A stretch of 64,000 bases of DNA, from positions 23,430,852 through 23,494,851 of the forward strand of contig OY743171.1 in assembly GCA_963555705.1 (NCBI GenBank). The letters are read 5' to 3'. Below the pieces are notes generated by a model, which made no database searches, had not been told where the DNA came from, and worked only from the letters and a program-made list of their open reading frames with translations. Position numbers and translations under genes: made by a program. The DNA is from Ligustrum vulgare (Eukaryota; Streptophyta; Magnoliopsida; Lamiales; Oleaceae). Shown here piece by piece: positions 11,158-23,401 of this stretch. Every line of letters starts with the position of its first letter. Position 1 is the stretch's first letter.

Positions 11158-12721
11158 CTAATTTAAATTTTCAAATACTTCTTTGAAGACAACATTTGCA
11201 GTTGAATTGGATGATACTCCATCTCGATCGCAAGTTAGTATCTTCAACCCTGAACGGTTTGTAACTTTAGCAACTGCAACATAAAGTTGACCATGACTGA
11301 AAACAGGCTTTCTCAGATAAAGTCCAACATGCGAAAGTGATTGACCTTGACTCTTGCTAATAGTCATGGCATAAGACACAATCAATGGATATTGCCTTCT
11401 TTGAAACCTAAAAGATAATATTGGATTTAATGAAGTTAAAGTCATTCTTGGAATGAACACTTTTTGTCCTGCATTACTTCCTGTAATGACCTTTGCTTCT
11501 AAAACATGATGATCAAGTTTCGTTATGACCAGTTTAGTTCCATTGCACAACCCTGCGGAATGATCAATATTTATTAACAACATAACAGGAGTGCCAACTT
11601 TCAACTTCAACTCATGATTAGGTACTCCCGAACATCTTATACTATTCAAGAATTTCGGAGTGTGTAGATCGTCCAATAGATCAATATTCGAATCTGATCT
11701 AGAAGCTGCATCAGAGCTTAGATATGTATATACTTCTATTTCATTGAGAGAAACCATGTATTCATTGACCGTTTCAGCAACATCCAACGTTGGGGCTAAA
11801 ATAGCTCTTTCTTGCAAGTATGATGAGTCGTTGGCTTTTTCTGAGAAATTTGGATACGTACTCTCTACTATTGAGCCAACAAAATCTTCTGTCCCTTTTA
11901 TCAATAAATCATCAGGTATTTCAATGAAGGCATGCCCATCATTTGGCCCACCAATTGTACCATCTCCAATATTTGAAATCCAATCTAAGAATGACTTTAA
12001 CTCTTGAAGATGAATTTCCGAGTTTGGCCTTTGTAACCTCATGTTCTTTGTCAATTTCAAAACTTTACAATGTTTCCATGAATATGATGAGTTAATAGTT
12101 GCAAATACGATATCTTGCCTGCTACCCTTTGGAATGATAGGTAATATCTGCCTGAAATCTCCTCCAAAAACAACAGTTTTACCTCCGAATGGTTGTGTGA
12201 AGCTTAGTGGATTGCTAAATCTCAAAATATCCCTCATAGTTTTGTCTAAAGCTTCAAAACAATACCTATTCATCATAGGAGCTTCGTCCCAAATGATAAG
12301 ATCAGTTTTGACGATTAGCTCCACTAGTGGACTACCCTGTTTAATGTTGTAAGTTGAATCTTTGGTGGGAGTTAAAGGAATACAAAATCTGGAATGCGCA
12401 GTTCTCCCGCCCGATAACAGAAGTGAAGCTATACCACTTGATGCAACTGTTAGTACAATCTGTCCCCTTGATTTTATTGCTGCGGATAGGGTTTTCCACA
12501 CAAATGTCTTTCCTGTACCTTCTGGCCCATATAGAAAGAACACTCCACCATCGCCCTTATCAACAGCGTGGATTATTGTTTCATAGAGATTCCGACGCTC
12601 ATCTGTTAGATTCGATACAAATCTATTGTGTTCTTCTGCCAACATATCTCTATCATAACGCAGCTCATCTTAGATAAGTCTGTTTTGCCTAACTGAAAAA
12701 TCAACAACCAGAAGAAAAGGC
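11158..12721 (-). pseudogene. Helitron helicase domain (PIF1-like), C-terminal part of Rep/helicase
   Basis: An open frame of 495 codons (12645-11158) encodes a PIF1-family superfamily 1B DNA helicase, the part of the Helitron protein that unwinds DNA during rolling-circle transposition. Visible motifs are Walker A GPEGTGKT (residues about 40-47), Walker B IIWDEAPM (about 117-124), GGDFRQILPI (about 165) and, near the end, TISKSQGQSL and GQLYVAVAK. The first ATG (MLAEEH) is not the true start. Upstream, DELRYDRD continues the family sequence but needs a one-base correction near 12670. The protein then runs back into the Rep part at 33128 and beyond, across the inserted element A. The stop lies 122 bp before the Helitron end. 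The helicase motifs are intact. The upstream part of the same gene is broken, so the whole is not functional. Confidence 0.88.
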
Positions 12722-12726
12722 ATAGT
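12722..12726 (+). other. target site duplication ATAGT (left) of element A
   Basis: ATAGT directly precedes the LTR start TGATGTGATCC. The same five bases follow the other LTR at 33123-33127. Joining the flanks restores a continuous Helitron reading region, which confirms the insertion. Confidence 0.9.
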
Positions 12727-13506
12727 TGATGTGATCCTTGATGGGGAATCACGTGAACTCGCGGAAATTGTATAAATACTTGAAAAGTTCCAAATCCAGA
12801 TTATTAGACGATAGCAATATGACCCGACACTCACGACTCAAGAACCAAGGATGTATCAAATCCAAGACCCGTTAAGATTCGGAATGAAGAACCATAAAGG
12901 GGTGAACGCCACAAAGGTTCTCAAATACTTTGATAAGTTCAAGGGGGTTCAATCAAGAACAATTAGAATAGGGATAATCTCACCTAATTCAAAGTAATTT
13001 CATTAATTATCAAAGTTGTGTTCTTCAATCAATGTAAAAACAGATAATAAAGGGTATTCTCGCGGAAAACAAGACATGGCCGCAACATATGGGCCCAAAA
13101 CGGAAAAAGAAATAAAAACGCGTAAACCCTAAATTCTATACCCACGCGATCGCGCATGTATCATGGCGACGATCGCGTGACAAGGTCAAAAAGCTCTCGG
13201 GTCTGTTTTTTAGTGCATTTCGCGATCGCCTGAGAATCAAGACCACGCAATCGCGTGGTTTAATTCCCCAACTCCGTGTCCTTGACTCGGTTCTCGGCCC
13301 ACATCACTTTTACTACCCTCGACTCTTCCTCTATCTTGTCATGCATTGAAAGTAGGGCCTTTGGTCTTGGGTTCAAGCACTCATCCATCCATGCTTGCAT
13401 AAATCCTTGCATAGCTTGTTTGATCCTCTTTGCCCTTTGTCTCGTCATTGGTCTCACTGGCACATGCAACGGGTCCTTGCTAGCAGGTCCACTCTGGTAC
13501 TCATCA
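12727..13506 (-). repeat. 3' LTR of element A, including polyprotein tail
   Basis: 780 bp, TG...CA bounded, nearly identical to 32346-33122. On the minus strand its start encodes the end of the polyprotein (QSGPASKDPLHVPV, then TRQRAKRIKQAMQGF, ending with a stop near 13260). Further in lie four CGCGATCGCG-like palindromes (13145-13257). Just after those comes a TATAGAAT possible TATA box (13140-13133). Confidence 0.92.
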
Positions 13507-13546
13507 TTCCCTCCCTCTTGAAAAGGATTCGTCCTCGAATCGTCAC
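13507..13546 (-). other. polypurine tract of A and end of integrase frame, up to the B insertion
   Basis: The minus strand reads AGAGGGAGGGAA directly before the LTR, a second-strand primer site. The same bases code for the polyprotein segment SRTNPFQEGGND, which joins the frame at 23402 once B and one GTCAC copy are removed. Confidence 0.75.
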
Positions 13547-15145
13547 TGATTATTGTCCAATTTTACTTATTTTAAAGAAGTAAATAAATGAAAAAAATAC
13601 AATTTTGGGATATAAATTTTGTCAATTAGAGTAAATTTTATTAAAGATTCAATTTTATTTGTTTAACTCTAAATTTACTTTAACTGCTAAAAATTTTATT
13701 TATTTGATTCCAGGTATATTGTGGACAAGTTCAACCCAAAAATCCATAATGTTATGGACCGAAAAAAGCCACTCCAGCCCATATGCATTCAAGAGCCCAA
13801 AAACTCATCTTCCAGCCCAACCTAGCTCCCCACCCTACAAAAAGAAAAAAAAAAAACGCCCAGCAGCGGACTCTCTGTCTGACTCTCCTCTTACAGCCGT
13901 CTCACTCTATACCATCCTCTGTCTTCTCTCCAATCTCACCGTCCAACAGCCCCAAAACCATCCTGTCTTCAGCATCTCTCGGCAACCACTTCGTCACCTT
14001 CAACCTTCTCGACAACCAGCAGCTCTCTCTGTCGGCCTTCTCCTCACACATGCAACCAACCACTCTCTGCCTCATCTCTCTTTCCTGGGCTCTACACTTC
14101 AGCCGCAACCTGCCCCCTCTCTCACACAGCTCTCTCACTTTCACCTTCCACAACCAGCCGACAGTCACCAGCTATCACAACCGTCAAAGCTCCATCTCAC
14201 AGCAGCCTCGCCATCACCCCATCTCCTTCATCAACCTCTCTGCCAGTCGCCACCTTTCTACCCTCAGCCTCCTCTTCAACATCCGCAACACACCAGCAAC
14301 TCACTCACGCTAGCAGACACGCATCACTGGATCATCAGTTTCCACTTCGACCCAGTAGCAGTCCAGCACTCGGCCAGCAGCAGCCTCGGTTTTGGGTGTT
14401 TTGTTCCTTTTTTGTTGTTAGCTTGCTTATAATATTTTTTCATTATTATTGTTTCATTTGTTAGTTTATATAAATTCAGATTCTTGACATTAGTTTAGTT
14501 GAGTTATAATGTTGGTTATAGAATTCTCAAATTATTGGCATTGGTTTAGTTTTTAGATATTTTTAGTTATTGAATTTTCATTTTCAAATTTGAATTTCGT
14601 TTCTAGTAATGATAATTGTTTGGTTGAATTGTAATTCGATTAATTTAATTATGTCCGGCTAAGTTATTTTTGAGGGGAGTTATTCTTAGCTTCAATGGGT
14701 GAATGTTAATTTTCTATAGATGAATTCTTGTGATTGATGATAATTAACGAGTGTTTTAAGTTTTCAAGTTATTTTATTTCGATTGATGTCGTTGATGTGG
14801 TATGTATTAAATATGCACACAACATGCTCGACTAAATGCCGTAAAATAAATTGACTAATTTTCGTACGAATGTGTTTAAATCTTATCGATCTCAAGAAAT
14901 TCACACTAATCTTACTTGCAAAACCCAATTGATAGCGAAAGGATAACTCCGCTCGAATTCCCTTTCATTGAAATTTAATTATATTCTCTCTTCATTCATT
15001 TAAACACAATTGAAATCATAGTTTAAGTTTCGAATTTAGCAAATATTATGATGCCAATAAAATCCCTAGGAAGAATGAACCTGGATTATTGTTAGGCTAT
15101 AACTTGACCCCTTTATACTTGGAGGATAGATTTAACATCGAGTCA
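13547..15145 (+). repeat. 5' LTR of element B
   Basis: 1599 bp starting TGATTATTGTCC and ending CGAGTCA, matching 21801-23396 along its length. The central part is C-rich and holds long open frames present in both LTRs that resemble no protein. Confidence 0.93.
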
Positions 15146-15151
15146 AGTTTT

Positions 15152-15169
15152 TGGCGCCGTTGCCGGGGA
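15152..15169 (+). other. primer binding site of B (tRNA-Asp)
   Basis: TGGCGCCGTTGCCGGGGA lies six bases after the LTR and is complementary to the 3' end of plant tRNA-Asp, the primer used by Athila-type elements. Confidence 0.88.
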
Positions 15170-15357
15170 TTATTTTGGTGTCAATTGATTTTTGCAGAAT
15201 TCTTTTTATTTTATTATTATTTATTTATTCTCGTATCCACTACTATTTTTTGATATTGTTTTTTGTTTAGTCCGTTTGGTTCCGAAATCATTCTAAGCGA
15301 TTAGTAAGATCGGAACCCACTAACCAATTTTTAATTCTTGAAAACCAGCAGGTAGAA

Positions 15358-16270
15358 ATGGCAAATAATGCAGATCCAAATGAGGCGCCAGTCGTTCGAA
15401 GTCTTAGAGATTACATTTTTCCAACGATGACAAGCACTCCGTCGTGCATAGTGACACCTGCAAATGCAGCGGTCTTCAACTTCAAATCGGGAATGATTGA
15501 TCATCTACCACGCTTCCATGGGATGCCATCAGAGAGTCCATATCACCACATCCAGGAATTCGAAGGGGTTTGTTTTACTTTTCCTGAAAGAAATTGCACT
15601 GAGGAAGTCATTCGACTCAAGCTTTTCCCTTTTTCACTAAAGGATAAAGCTAAGTCATGGCTTAACTCTTTGAGGCCTAGTTCAATTACAAATTGGGTAA
15701 ATATGCGGAAAGAGTTCATTAAAAAAAAATTTCCACCACAAAGAGTCTATTCAAAGACAAATCATGAATTTTTCCCAAAAGAATAATGAAAATTTTTACA
15801 CTAGTTGGGAAAGATTCAAAGATTTGTTGTTATCTTGTCCTCATCATGGTTATGAGAAATGGATGTTAACGAAATTTTTTTTATGAAGGGCTCAGACCAG
15901 AAATGAGACAATTTGTGCAAACCATGAGTAATAGTGATTTCTTTGCAAAAGATCAAATGAAGTTTTTACATTTTTTGATGATTTAGCTGAAAATGCCCAA
16001 TCTTGGGATAACATTGATGAGTTTGATAGGGGTGTTGCAATAAAAACTGAATTTCCAAAAATTGCATCTGGAAATGGAATTCATTCACTTAGAACAGAGG
16101 ATGACATAAATGTCCGATTGGCTGTCATCACTCAAAAATTTGAAAATTTGGAAACTCAAAAAGTGAATGAAGTCAATTCCTCTTCCACTATTTTAGAAAA
16201 ATGTTCAATTTGTGATGATGTACAACATTTAACCTTTGATTGTCCTGCACTTCCCCAACTAAAAGAGATG
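15358..16270 (+). pseudogene. gag of element B, frameshifted
   Basis: The frame starts at ATG 15358 (MANNADPNEAPVVRSLRDY) and reads 142 codons to 15786. It then shifts frame around 15780-15880, and the tail resumes in the frame of pol from about 16118. Gag is the structural capsid/nucleocapsid protein that packages element RNA in the cytoplasm. The block FKSGMIDHLPRFHGMPSESP plus LFPFSLKDKAKSWLNSL is characteristic of the plant retrotransposon gag domain. The zinc knuckle CSICDDVQHLTFDC (CX2CX4HX4C) lies at about residue 29 of the second frame. At least two frame breaks separate capsid and knuckle, so no full gag can be made. Confidence 0.85.
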
Positions 16271-19265
16271 TATTTTGATCAATCTGTTGCTGTCAATATG
16301 ATTTCCAAGCCTTATTCTAATCCATATTCGAGTACTTTTAATCCAGGTTGGAGAAATCATCCAAATTTCAGTTGGAGGAATGATCAAGGAGGAAGCAATA
16401 ATGTTGGCAACAATGCTGGACCTTCACAACCAACACCATATATGCCACAGCAGAAGAGAAGTCTGGAAGACCAAATCCAACAATTCATGCAAAGTCAAGC
16501 TGCCATCAATAATCAAAACTCTCAGGCCATTAATGACATTCGATCTCAACTTACAAAGCTTACTACCCAGGAAAGTGCAACAGAAAAAGGTAAGTTTCCA
16601 GCTCAACCAATGCCAAATCCTCAAACTCAATACAATGGGGTCGATGAGCCCAATCTGAGACATATGAAAGCAGTAACTACCTTGAGAAGTGGTAAGAAAA
16701 TCCAAGTTCCTGAACCTAAAGAGAACTTGGTGGGTAAGCAAGCTGAACCTCCTGTTGATGATACTGTGTTAAAATCTCTATCTGATGTTCAGGAACCACC
16801 TAGGCCAATAGTAGGTGCACCCCCTGCCCCTTTTCCTCAAAGATTACAACCTGGTAATAAGACCAAAAATCAAACAGAAATTCATGAGATTTTTAAGCAA
16901 GTTAGGGTAAATATTCCTCTGTTAGATGCAATTCAACAAGTCCCTGCTTATGCTAAATTTCTTAAGGATTTGTGTACAGTGAAGAGGAAGTTAGCTGTTA
17001 AGAACAAAGCCTTTTTAACTGAACAAGTGAGTTCTATCATACAATGCCAAACCCCTCAAAAATTTAAAGATCCTGGTTCTCCAACCATTGCTTGTATGAT
17101 AGGAACCACTCGTATTGGTCATGCCTTGCTAGATTTAGGTTCAAGTGTAAATCTTTTGCCCTTTAGTGTGTATACACAACTTGGTCTCGGTGAACTTAAA
17201 CCTACCCCCATGATTTTACAATTAGCAGATAGATCTGTTAAGATGCCTAGAGGGATAATTGAGGATGTTTTGGTTCAAGTCGATAAATTCTATTATCCAG
17301 TTGATTTTGTTGTTATTGATGTTCAAAGTACACCTAAAACTTCCCCTCAAATCCCTGTTATTCTTGGTAGACCATTTCTTGCAACTTCAAATGCTTTGAT
17401 AAATTGTAGGAGTGGTATTTTAAAGTTGACTTTTGGCAATATGTCTTTGGAACTTAACATTTTCAATGCTTGTAGGCAACCAAAAGATTTTGATGAAGTG
17501 CAGGAAGTTAATATGTTGGAAGAGCTGCTAGTTGAGTTAGAAGATCCTGATAACCAACTTGAGCAGAATCTCGAATTGGACAGCATTCAAGACTCTTCGA
17601 AAAGTATAACAACAACAGCTATAAAAGCTTGGCAGCCAAACATTGAGCCTCTAAATGTTAGCCAGACACCCATGCAAACATCAGCAGAAAAGATGCCAAC
17701 TCTGGAGCTTAAACCTCTTCCATCGGAACTAAAGTATGCATTCCTGGGACCTAATGAATCATACCCTGTGGTAATCTCTTCTACTCTTACTCGTGATCAG
17801 GAAAATATGTTGTTGAAAGTGTTAAATGATCATAGATCTACAATAGGTTGGACTATAGCTGATATTAAGGGAATTAGTCCTTTAGTGTGCACTCATAGAA
17901 TTTTCCTAGAAGAAAATGCTAATCCTTCTAGGGAATCTCAAAGAAGGCTAAACCCTAACATGAAAGAGGTTGTTAAAAATGAAGTTTTAAAATTACTTGA
18001 TGTAGGTATCATTTATCCTATTGCAGACAGCAAGTGGGTAAGTCCTACTCAAGTAGTTCCTAAGAAAATTGGGGTTACCGTTGTCAAAAATGAACAGGGA
18101 GAAATGATAACTAAAAGAGTACCCACTAGTTGGAGAATGTGCATAGATTATAGGAAATTGAATTCCATGACCAGAAAAGACCACTTTCCTTTACCATTTT
18201 TAGATCAAGTGCTTGAAAGAGTTGCTGGACATTCATTCTATTGTTTTTTGGATGGCTTTTCAGGCTATCATCAAATTGAAATAGCATTAGAAGACCAAGA
18301 AAAAACTACTTTTACTTGCCCTTTTGAGACGTTTGCTTTTAAGAGAATGCCTTTTGGTCTTTGTAATGCCCCAGCAACCTTTCAAAGATGCATGCTTAGC
18401 ATATTCAGTGACATGATAGAAAACTTTTTGGAAGTATTTATGGATGATTTCTCTGTGTATGGTGATTCATTTGATGATTGCCTAACAAATTTGAAAGCTA
18501 TTTTATGCAGGTGTGAAGATAAGCAGCTTCTCCTTAATTGGGAGAAATGTCATTTCATGGTAACAAGAGGAATTGTTTTAGGTCATATAATTTCTTCTAA
18601 AGGCATGGAAGTAGATAAGGCAAAAGTAGATTCAATTTCTAGGTTGCCTATTCCTTCAAGTGTAAAAGACATTCGATCATTTTTAGGCCATGCAGGTTTT
18701 TATAGGAGGTTCATAAAAGATTTTAGTGTCATAGAAAAACCTTTGACTACACTTTTGATGCATGATACAAAATTTGTTTGGACTAATGAATGCACTGTAG
18801 CTTTTGAATATTTAAAAAAGGCACTCACCACTGCACTCATAGTTAGATCACCTGATTGGTCTCTACCTTTTGAATTAATGTGTGATGCAAGTGATATAGA
18901 TGTAGGAGCAGTGCTTGACCAGAGGAAAGGTAAGGAACCTTATGTAATTTACTATGCTAGCAGAACTTTGAATCAAGCTCAATTGAATTACACAACTACC
19001 GAAAAAGAACTGCTAGCAATAGTTTTTGCACTGGAAAAATTTCAAAACTTATCTTATTGGGACCCCTGTTACCATCTTTACTGATCACTCTGCTCTTAAA
19101 TATTTGTTCACAAAGAAAGATGCTAAACCTAGACTCATTCGATGGATTTTATTATTGCAGGAATTTGACATCACAATTAAGGATAAAAAAGGGGTGGAAA
19201 ATGTTGTCGCTGATCATTTATCTAGATTAAATTCTGAAAATTCAAAAGTTTCTCACTTTAAATGA
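16118..19265 (+). pseudogene. pol of element B: protease, reverse transcriptase, RNase H
   Basis: A 988-codon open frame (16118-19084) contains the gag tail with zinc knuckle, a Pro/Gln-rich linker and an aspartic protease (LLDLGSSVNLLP, about residue 335). The reverse transcriptase follows (about 630-800, catalytic FMDDFSVYG near 773, with PFGLCNAPATFQ before it). The RNase H start has LMCDASD near 920. At about 19050 the frame shifts. The remaining RNase H part ([11 protein letters not shown], then [13 protein letters not shown]) is read in a second frame to 19265. The RT motifs are intact. Products of this frame copy element RNA into DNA in virus-like particles. The break inside RNase H makes the polyprotein incomplete. 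Confidence 0.92.
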
Positions 19266-19293
19266 TTCATTTCCCGATGAACAGTTATTTAGC

Positions 19294-20109
19294 TTGAATA
19301 TTGTTCCATGGTTTGCTGACTTGGTTAATTATCTTGTTACAGGTCATATGCCCTCAAATTGGAGTGTCCAAGACAAAATGAGGATGAAAGCTATTGCAAG
19401 GAACTTCTTCTACGATGATCCATACTTATTCAAATATTGTGCTGATCAAATTATTCGAAGATGTGTTCCTGATGACGAGGTACAACAAGTTCTTAATTTC
19501 TGTCATTCTCATGCTTGCGGAGGCCATTTCTCTTCGCAGAAAACAGCTGCTAAGGTACTTCAATGTGGTTTTTATTGGCCTAGTTTATTTAAGGACGCTC
19601 ATACCTTTTTTAAAAGCCGTGAAGCATGTCAGAAACTTGGTAGTCTCAGCCATAGGAATATGATGCCATTAGCTCCAATCCTTGTTCTTGAAATTTTTGA
19701 TTGTTCGGGATTAGATTTCATGGGTCTTTTTCCCCCTTCTTTTGGATATTTATATATATTGGTTGCTGTTGATTATGTGTCAAAATGGGTAGAGGCTATT
19801 CCATGTAGAACAAATGACCATAAAGTTGTGCTCAAATTTTTGAAAGAACATATTTTTTCTAGATTTGGTATGCCTAAGGCCATAATTAGCGATGGAGGAA
19901 CACATTTTTGTAATAAACCTTTTGAAACTCTGTTAAAGAAATATGACATTAGGCATAAGATTTCCACTCCTTATGGAGCCGTTGAAATCTTGGATCCAAA
20001 AACTGGTACTGTTTTTAAAGTTAATGGACAACGTCTGAAACCATTTTTGGATAATTTTTCTGCTGAAGTTAATGAACTACCTCTGCTGGACCCTGATTCC
20101 AGCAGCTGA
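19294..20109 (+). pseudogene. integrase of element B, internally deleted
   Basis: A 271-codon frame encodes the zinc-binding start (CHSHACGGH; the usual CxxC is reduced to one cysteine, EACQ). The core follows with the first two catalytic acids (GLDFMG near residue 139 and SDGGTHF near 199). After HKISTPY the sequence jumps to the C-terminal tail (LDPKTGTVFKVNGQRLKPF). The usual HPQTSGQ...E block with the third catalytic acid is missing, so this integrase cannot join DNA ends. The frame lies directly after RNase H and belongs to the same polyprotein. Confidence 0.88.
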
Positions 20110-21800
20110 TTTTCTTGGAACTAACTTTTATTATTATGTATATATTTTCTTTTCCTTTTGCAGATTTTATTCTTTTCTTCATTTTTTTTAGTTTTTCATT
20201 CTTGAATAATTGCTCATGTGCATAGGCCTCCTCTCAGGTACACTCTTCTCCTTTAGCTTGATTTCATTTTGAGTCGTGTCTATTATTCACTGTTCATTTT
20301 TCTTCTCTTTGAGTCATTGAGGACAATGTCTGACTTTAGTTGGGGGGGAGACTAACTCAAATGTACTTGTTGCATTAATTCTTTTGTGATAGTTGAGCAT
20401 TAAAATTGAGTACATCTTGAGTCTTGAGTTATATCTTTGTTATTCTGTAAAGACCTCCTTCCTAAAAAAAAAAATTTATGCACGAATTTAAGCCTTGTGG
20501 TAAGATGGATAGTCAACACATACAACTAGAGCTCTCTCAAGTTTAAGTAATTTTATTTATTCATCATGAGAGTTGAGTGATTGGTGGTTTTCTTATATTG
20601 CCCTTGTTTGATATTGCTACTTCCATTGGGCATCATTACACGGATTGTAGATTGTTGGTGGTTTATATTTAAGAAACGATGAAGGTCAATGTCAAGTAAA
20701 AAATTGATCATTTGAAGCTAACCTTATAATCTTCTCTTCCCATCACAAATCCCTGCATATCCACAAAATTTCTTCATAGCCACAAATCCCTTTCATCTAT
20801 TTCACATTAAAGACCACATTGCATCCAGACATTGCTTCCATAAATACATAAACTTGTTTCTACTTTCAAGTATAATTGAGGATGATTATTTTTGCTCCAT
20901 ATTTGAGAAACAAGCGTTCAGTGCATGAAAAGAAAGAAAAGTAGAGTTAGAAAGTATTTGACAGTCTTTGAGACTAGAGGAGAATGTTGAAGAATTATTT
21001 GAGAGGATTTCAGTTTCTAGAAAAAAAAAAAAGGTAGAAGGAAAAGGGAGACATACTGAAGAGAAAGTAAATGATGTGAAGAAGAAAGTAAGCTCGAAGT
21101 GTGATTAAAAGTGAAAATTATTATCCTTGCTTATATTTTAAAAGTCTTCGATTTCTTCCAACTTCTTTTATTTCCTTATCCTATCAAAAAAAAAAAAATG
21201 CTACCATTGCGTCGTATACTTCCATTGGAATTTCTTGTTCTATTATTATCACTGAAATATGCAAACCTCTTCTCCCATCACTCTTTATCAATTCTCTTGA
21301 GAACACCATCATTACCTTTACGTTGACATTGACATTTTGATCTTAAGTAGACTTGTGGTAAGAACGGTTGAGTTCCAATGGTTGTGAACTTTTCATGAGG
21401 TCAATATTTACATTGCTGTCATCCACATATATGTGGCCTTTATTGAATGTTTAAGTGATCAATTTTCAAACTCCATGAGTGACCCCCTAACCAATTCAGA
21501 AACAAAATACACATACCCGTGAGTATATGGAGTTTATACTTGGCTTGAGTGAATACTTGACACTGTATGTGTTGGGGTTAGTGGTTTGATGGATCGGCTT
21601 AAAATACACACAAACAAAATTTTTGGGAATGTTTTTATGGATTAATTTGGATATAATGCTTGATCTCTTGATTTTGCGATGTTGCTGTGCTCGACTATCT
21701 AAATTCATTCTTGACTTTACAATTGAAGTTTTTCATTGAGCTAGTCATGTTTTTAAATCGCTTGAATTGCTAGAACTAGCAAAAAGCTAGTTGGGGAGTG
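20110..21800 (+). other. 3' non-coding region and polypurine tract of B
   Basis: About 1.7 kb without convincing coding capacity. A GTTGGGGGGGAG run (20339-20350) follows a GAGGACAATGTCTGACTTTA context often seen in this retrotransposon group, and a second purine tract (GTTGGGGAGTG) abuts the LTR at 21801. Plus-strand frames of 60-80 codons at 21101-21340 are not protein-like. Confidence 0.6.
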
Positions 21801-23396
21801 TGATTATTGTCCAATTTTACTTATTTTAAAGAAGTAAATAAATGAAAAAAATACAATTTTGGGATAAAAATTTTGTCAATTAGAGTAAAATTTATTAAAG
21901 ATTCAATTTTATTTGTTTAACTCTAAATTTACTTTAATTGCTAAAAATTTTATTTATTTGATTCCAGGTATATTCTGGACAAGTTCAACCCAAAAATTCA
22001 TAATTTTATGGACCGAAAAAAGCCACTCCAGCCCATATGCATTCAAGAGCCCAAAAACTCATCTTCCAGCCCAACCTAGCTCCCCACCCTACAAAAAGAA
22101 AAAAAAACGCCCAGCAGCGGACTCTCTGTCTGACTCTCCTCTTACAGCCGTCTCACTCTATACCATCCTCTGTCTTCTCTCCAATCTCACCGTCCAACAG
22201 CCCCAAAACCATCCTGTCTTCAGCATCTCTCGGCAACCACTTCGTCACCTTCAACCTTCTCGACAACCAGCAGCTCTCTCTGTCGGCCTTCTCCTCACAC
22301 ACGCAACCAACCACTCTCTGCCTCATCTCTCTTTCCTGGGCTCTGCACTTCAGCCGCAACCTGCCCCCTCTCTCACACAGCTCTCTCACTTTCACCTTCC
22401 ACAACCAGCCGACAGTCACCAGCTATCACAACCGTCGAAGCTCCATCTCACAGCAGCCTCGCCATCACCCCATCTCCTTCATCAACCTCTCTGCCAGTCG
22501 CCACCTTTCTACCCTCAGCCTCCTCTTCAATAGCCGCAACACACCAGAAACTCACTCACGCCAGTAGACACGCATCACTGGAGCATCGGTTTCCACTTCG
22601 ACCCAGTAGCAGTCCAGCACTCGGCCAGCAGCAGCCTCGGTTTTGGGTGTTTTGTTCCTTTTTTGTTGTTATCTTGCTTAGAATATTTTTTCATTATTAT
22701 TGTTTCATTTGTTAGTTTATATAAATTCAGATTCTTGACATTAGTTTAGTTGAGTTATAATGTTGGTTATAGAATTTTCAGATTATTGGCATTGGTTTAG
22801 TTTTTAGATATTTTTAGTTATTGAATTTTCATTTTCAAATTTGAATTTCGTTTCTAGTAATGATAATTGTTTGGTTGAATTGTAATTCGATTAATTTAAT
22901 TATGTCCGGCTAAGTTATTTTTGAGGGGAGTTATTCTTAGCTTCAATGGGTGAATGTTAATTTTCTATAGATGAATTCTTGTGATTGACGATAATTAACG
23001 AGTGTTTTAAGTTTTCAAGTTATTTTATTTCGATTGATGTCGTTGATGTGGTATGTATTAAATATGCACACAACATGTTCGACTAAATGCCGTAAAATAA
23101 ATTGACTAATTTTCGTACGAATGTGTTTAAATCTTATCGATCTCAAGAAATTCACACTAATCTTACTTGCAAAACCCAATTGATAGCGAAAGGATAACTC
23201 CGCTCGAATTCCCTTTCATTGCAATTTAATTATATTCTCTCTTTATTCATTTAAACACAATTGAAATCATAGTTTAAGTTTCGAATTTAGCAAATATTAT
23301 GATGCCAATAAAATCCCTAGGAAGAATGACCCTGGATTATTGCTAGGCTATAACTTGACCCCTTTATACTTGGAGGGTAGATTTAACATCGAGTTA
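21801..23396 (+). repeat. 3' LTR of element B
   Basis: 1596 bp matching 13547-15145 end to end. It is followed by the GTCAC duplication and then the integrase tail of A. Confidence 0.93.
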
Positions 23397-23401
23397 GTCA
23401 C

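Larger units (their letters stand above)
13547..23396 (+). mobile_element. Ty3/gypsy LTR retrotransposon B (Athila/Diaspora-like), nested in A
   Basis: 9850 bp with LTRs at 13547-15145 and 21801-23396 and a GTCAC duplication (13542-13546, 23397-23401). The primer site after the left LTR, TGGCGCCGTTGCCGGGGA (15152-15169), matches the 3' end of tRNA-Asp. Gag, protease, RT, RNase H and integrase follow on the plus strand. A long non-coding 3' region and a GTTGGGGAGTG purine tract (21791-21800) precede the right LTR. tRNA-Asp priming, a long 3' region and no chromodomain suggest the Athila/Diaspora side of Ty3/gypsy. The two LTRs differ by only a few dozen visible changes, so the insertion is fairly young. 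Frameshifts and an integrase deletion make it defective. Confidence 0.92.

Noticed and set aside
11660..12677. Several plus-strand frames of 74-115 codons
   Set aside because: They are antisense shadows of the intact helicase frame.
13659..14432. Long plus-strand frame (257 codons) in the left LTR of B, repeated at 21913-22533 in the right LTR
   Set aside because: It lies wholly inside an LTR, is Ser/Pro/His/Leu-rich from C-rich DNA, overlaps a second open frame, and resembles no protein family.
16424..18184. Minus-strand frames over the B pol region
   Set aside because: Antisense shadows of the pol frame; composition is not protein-like.
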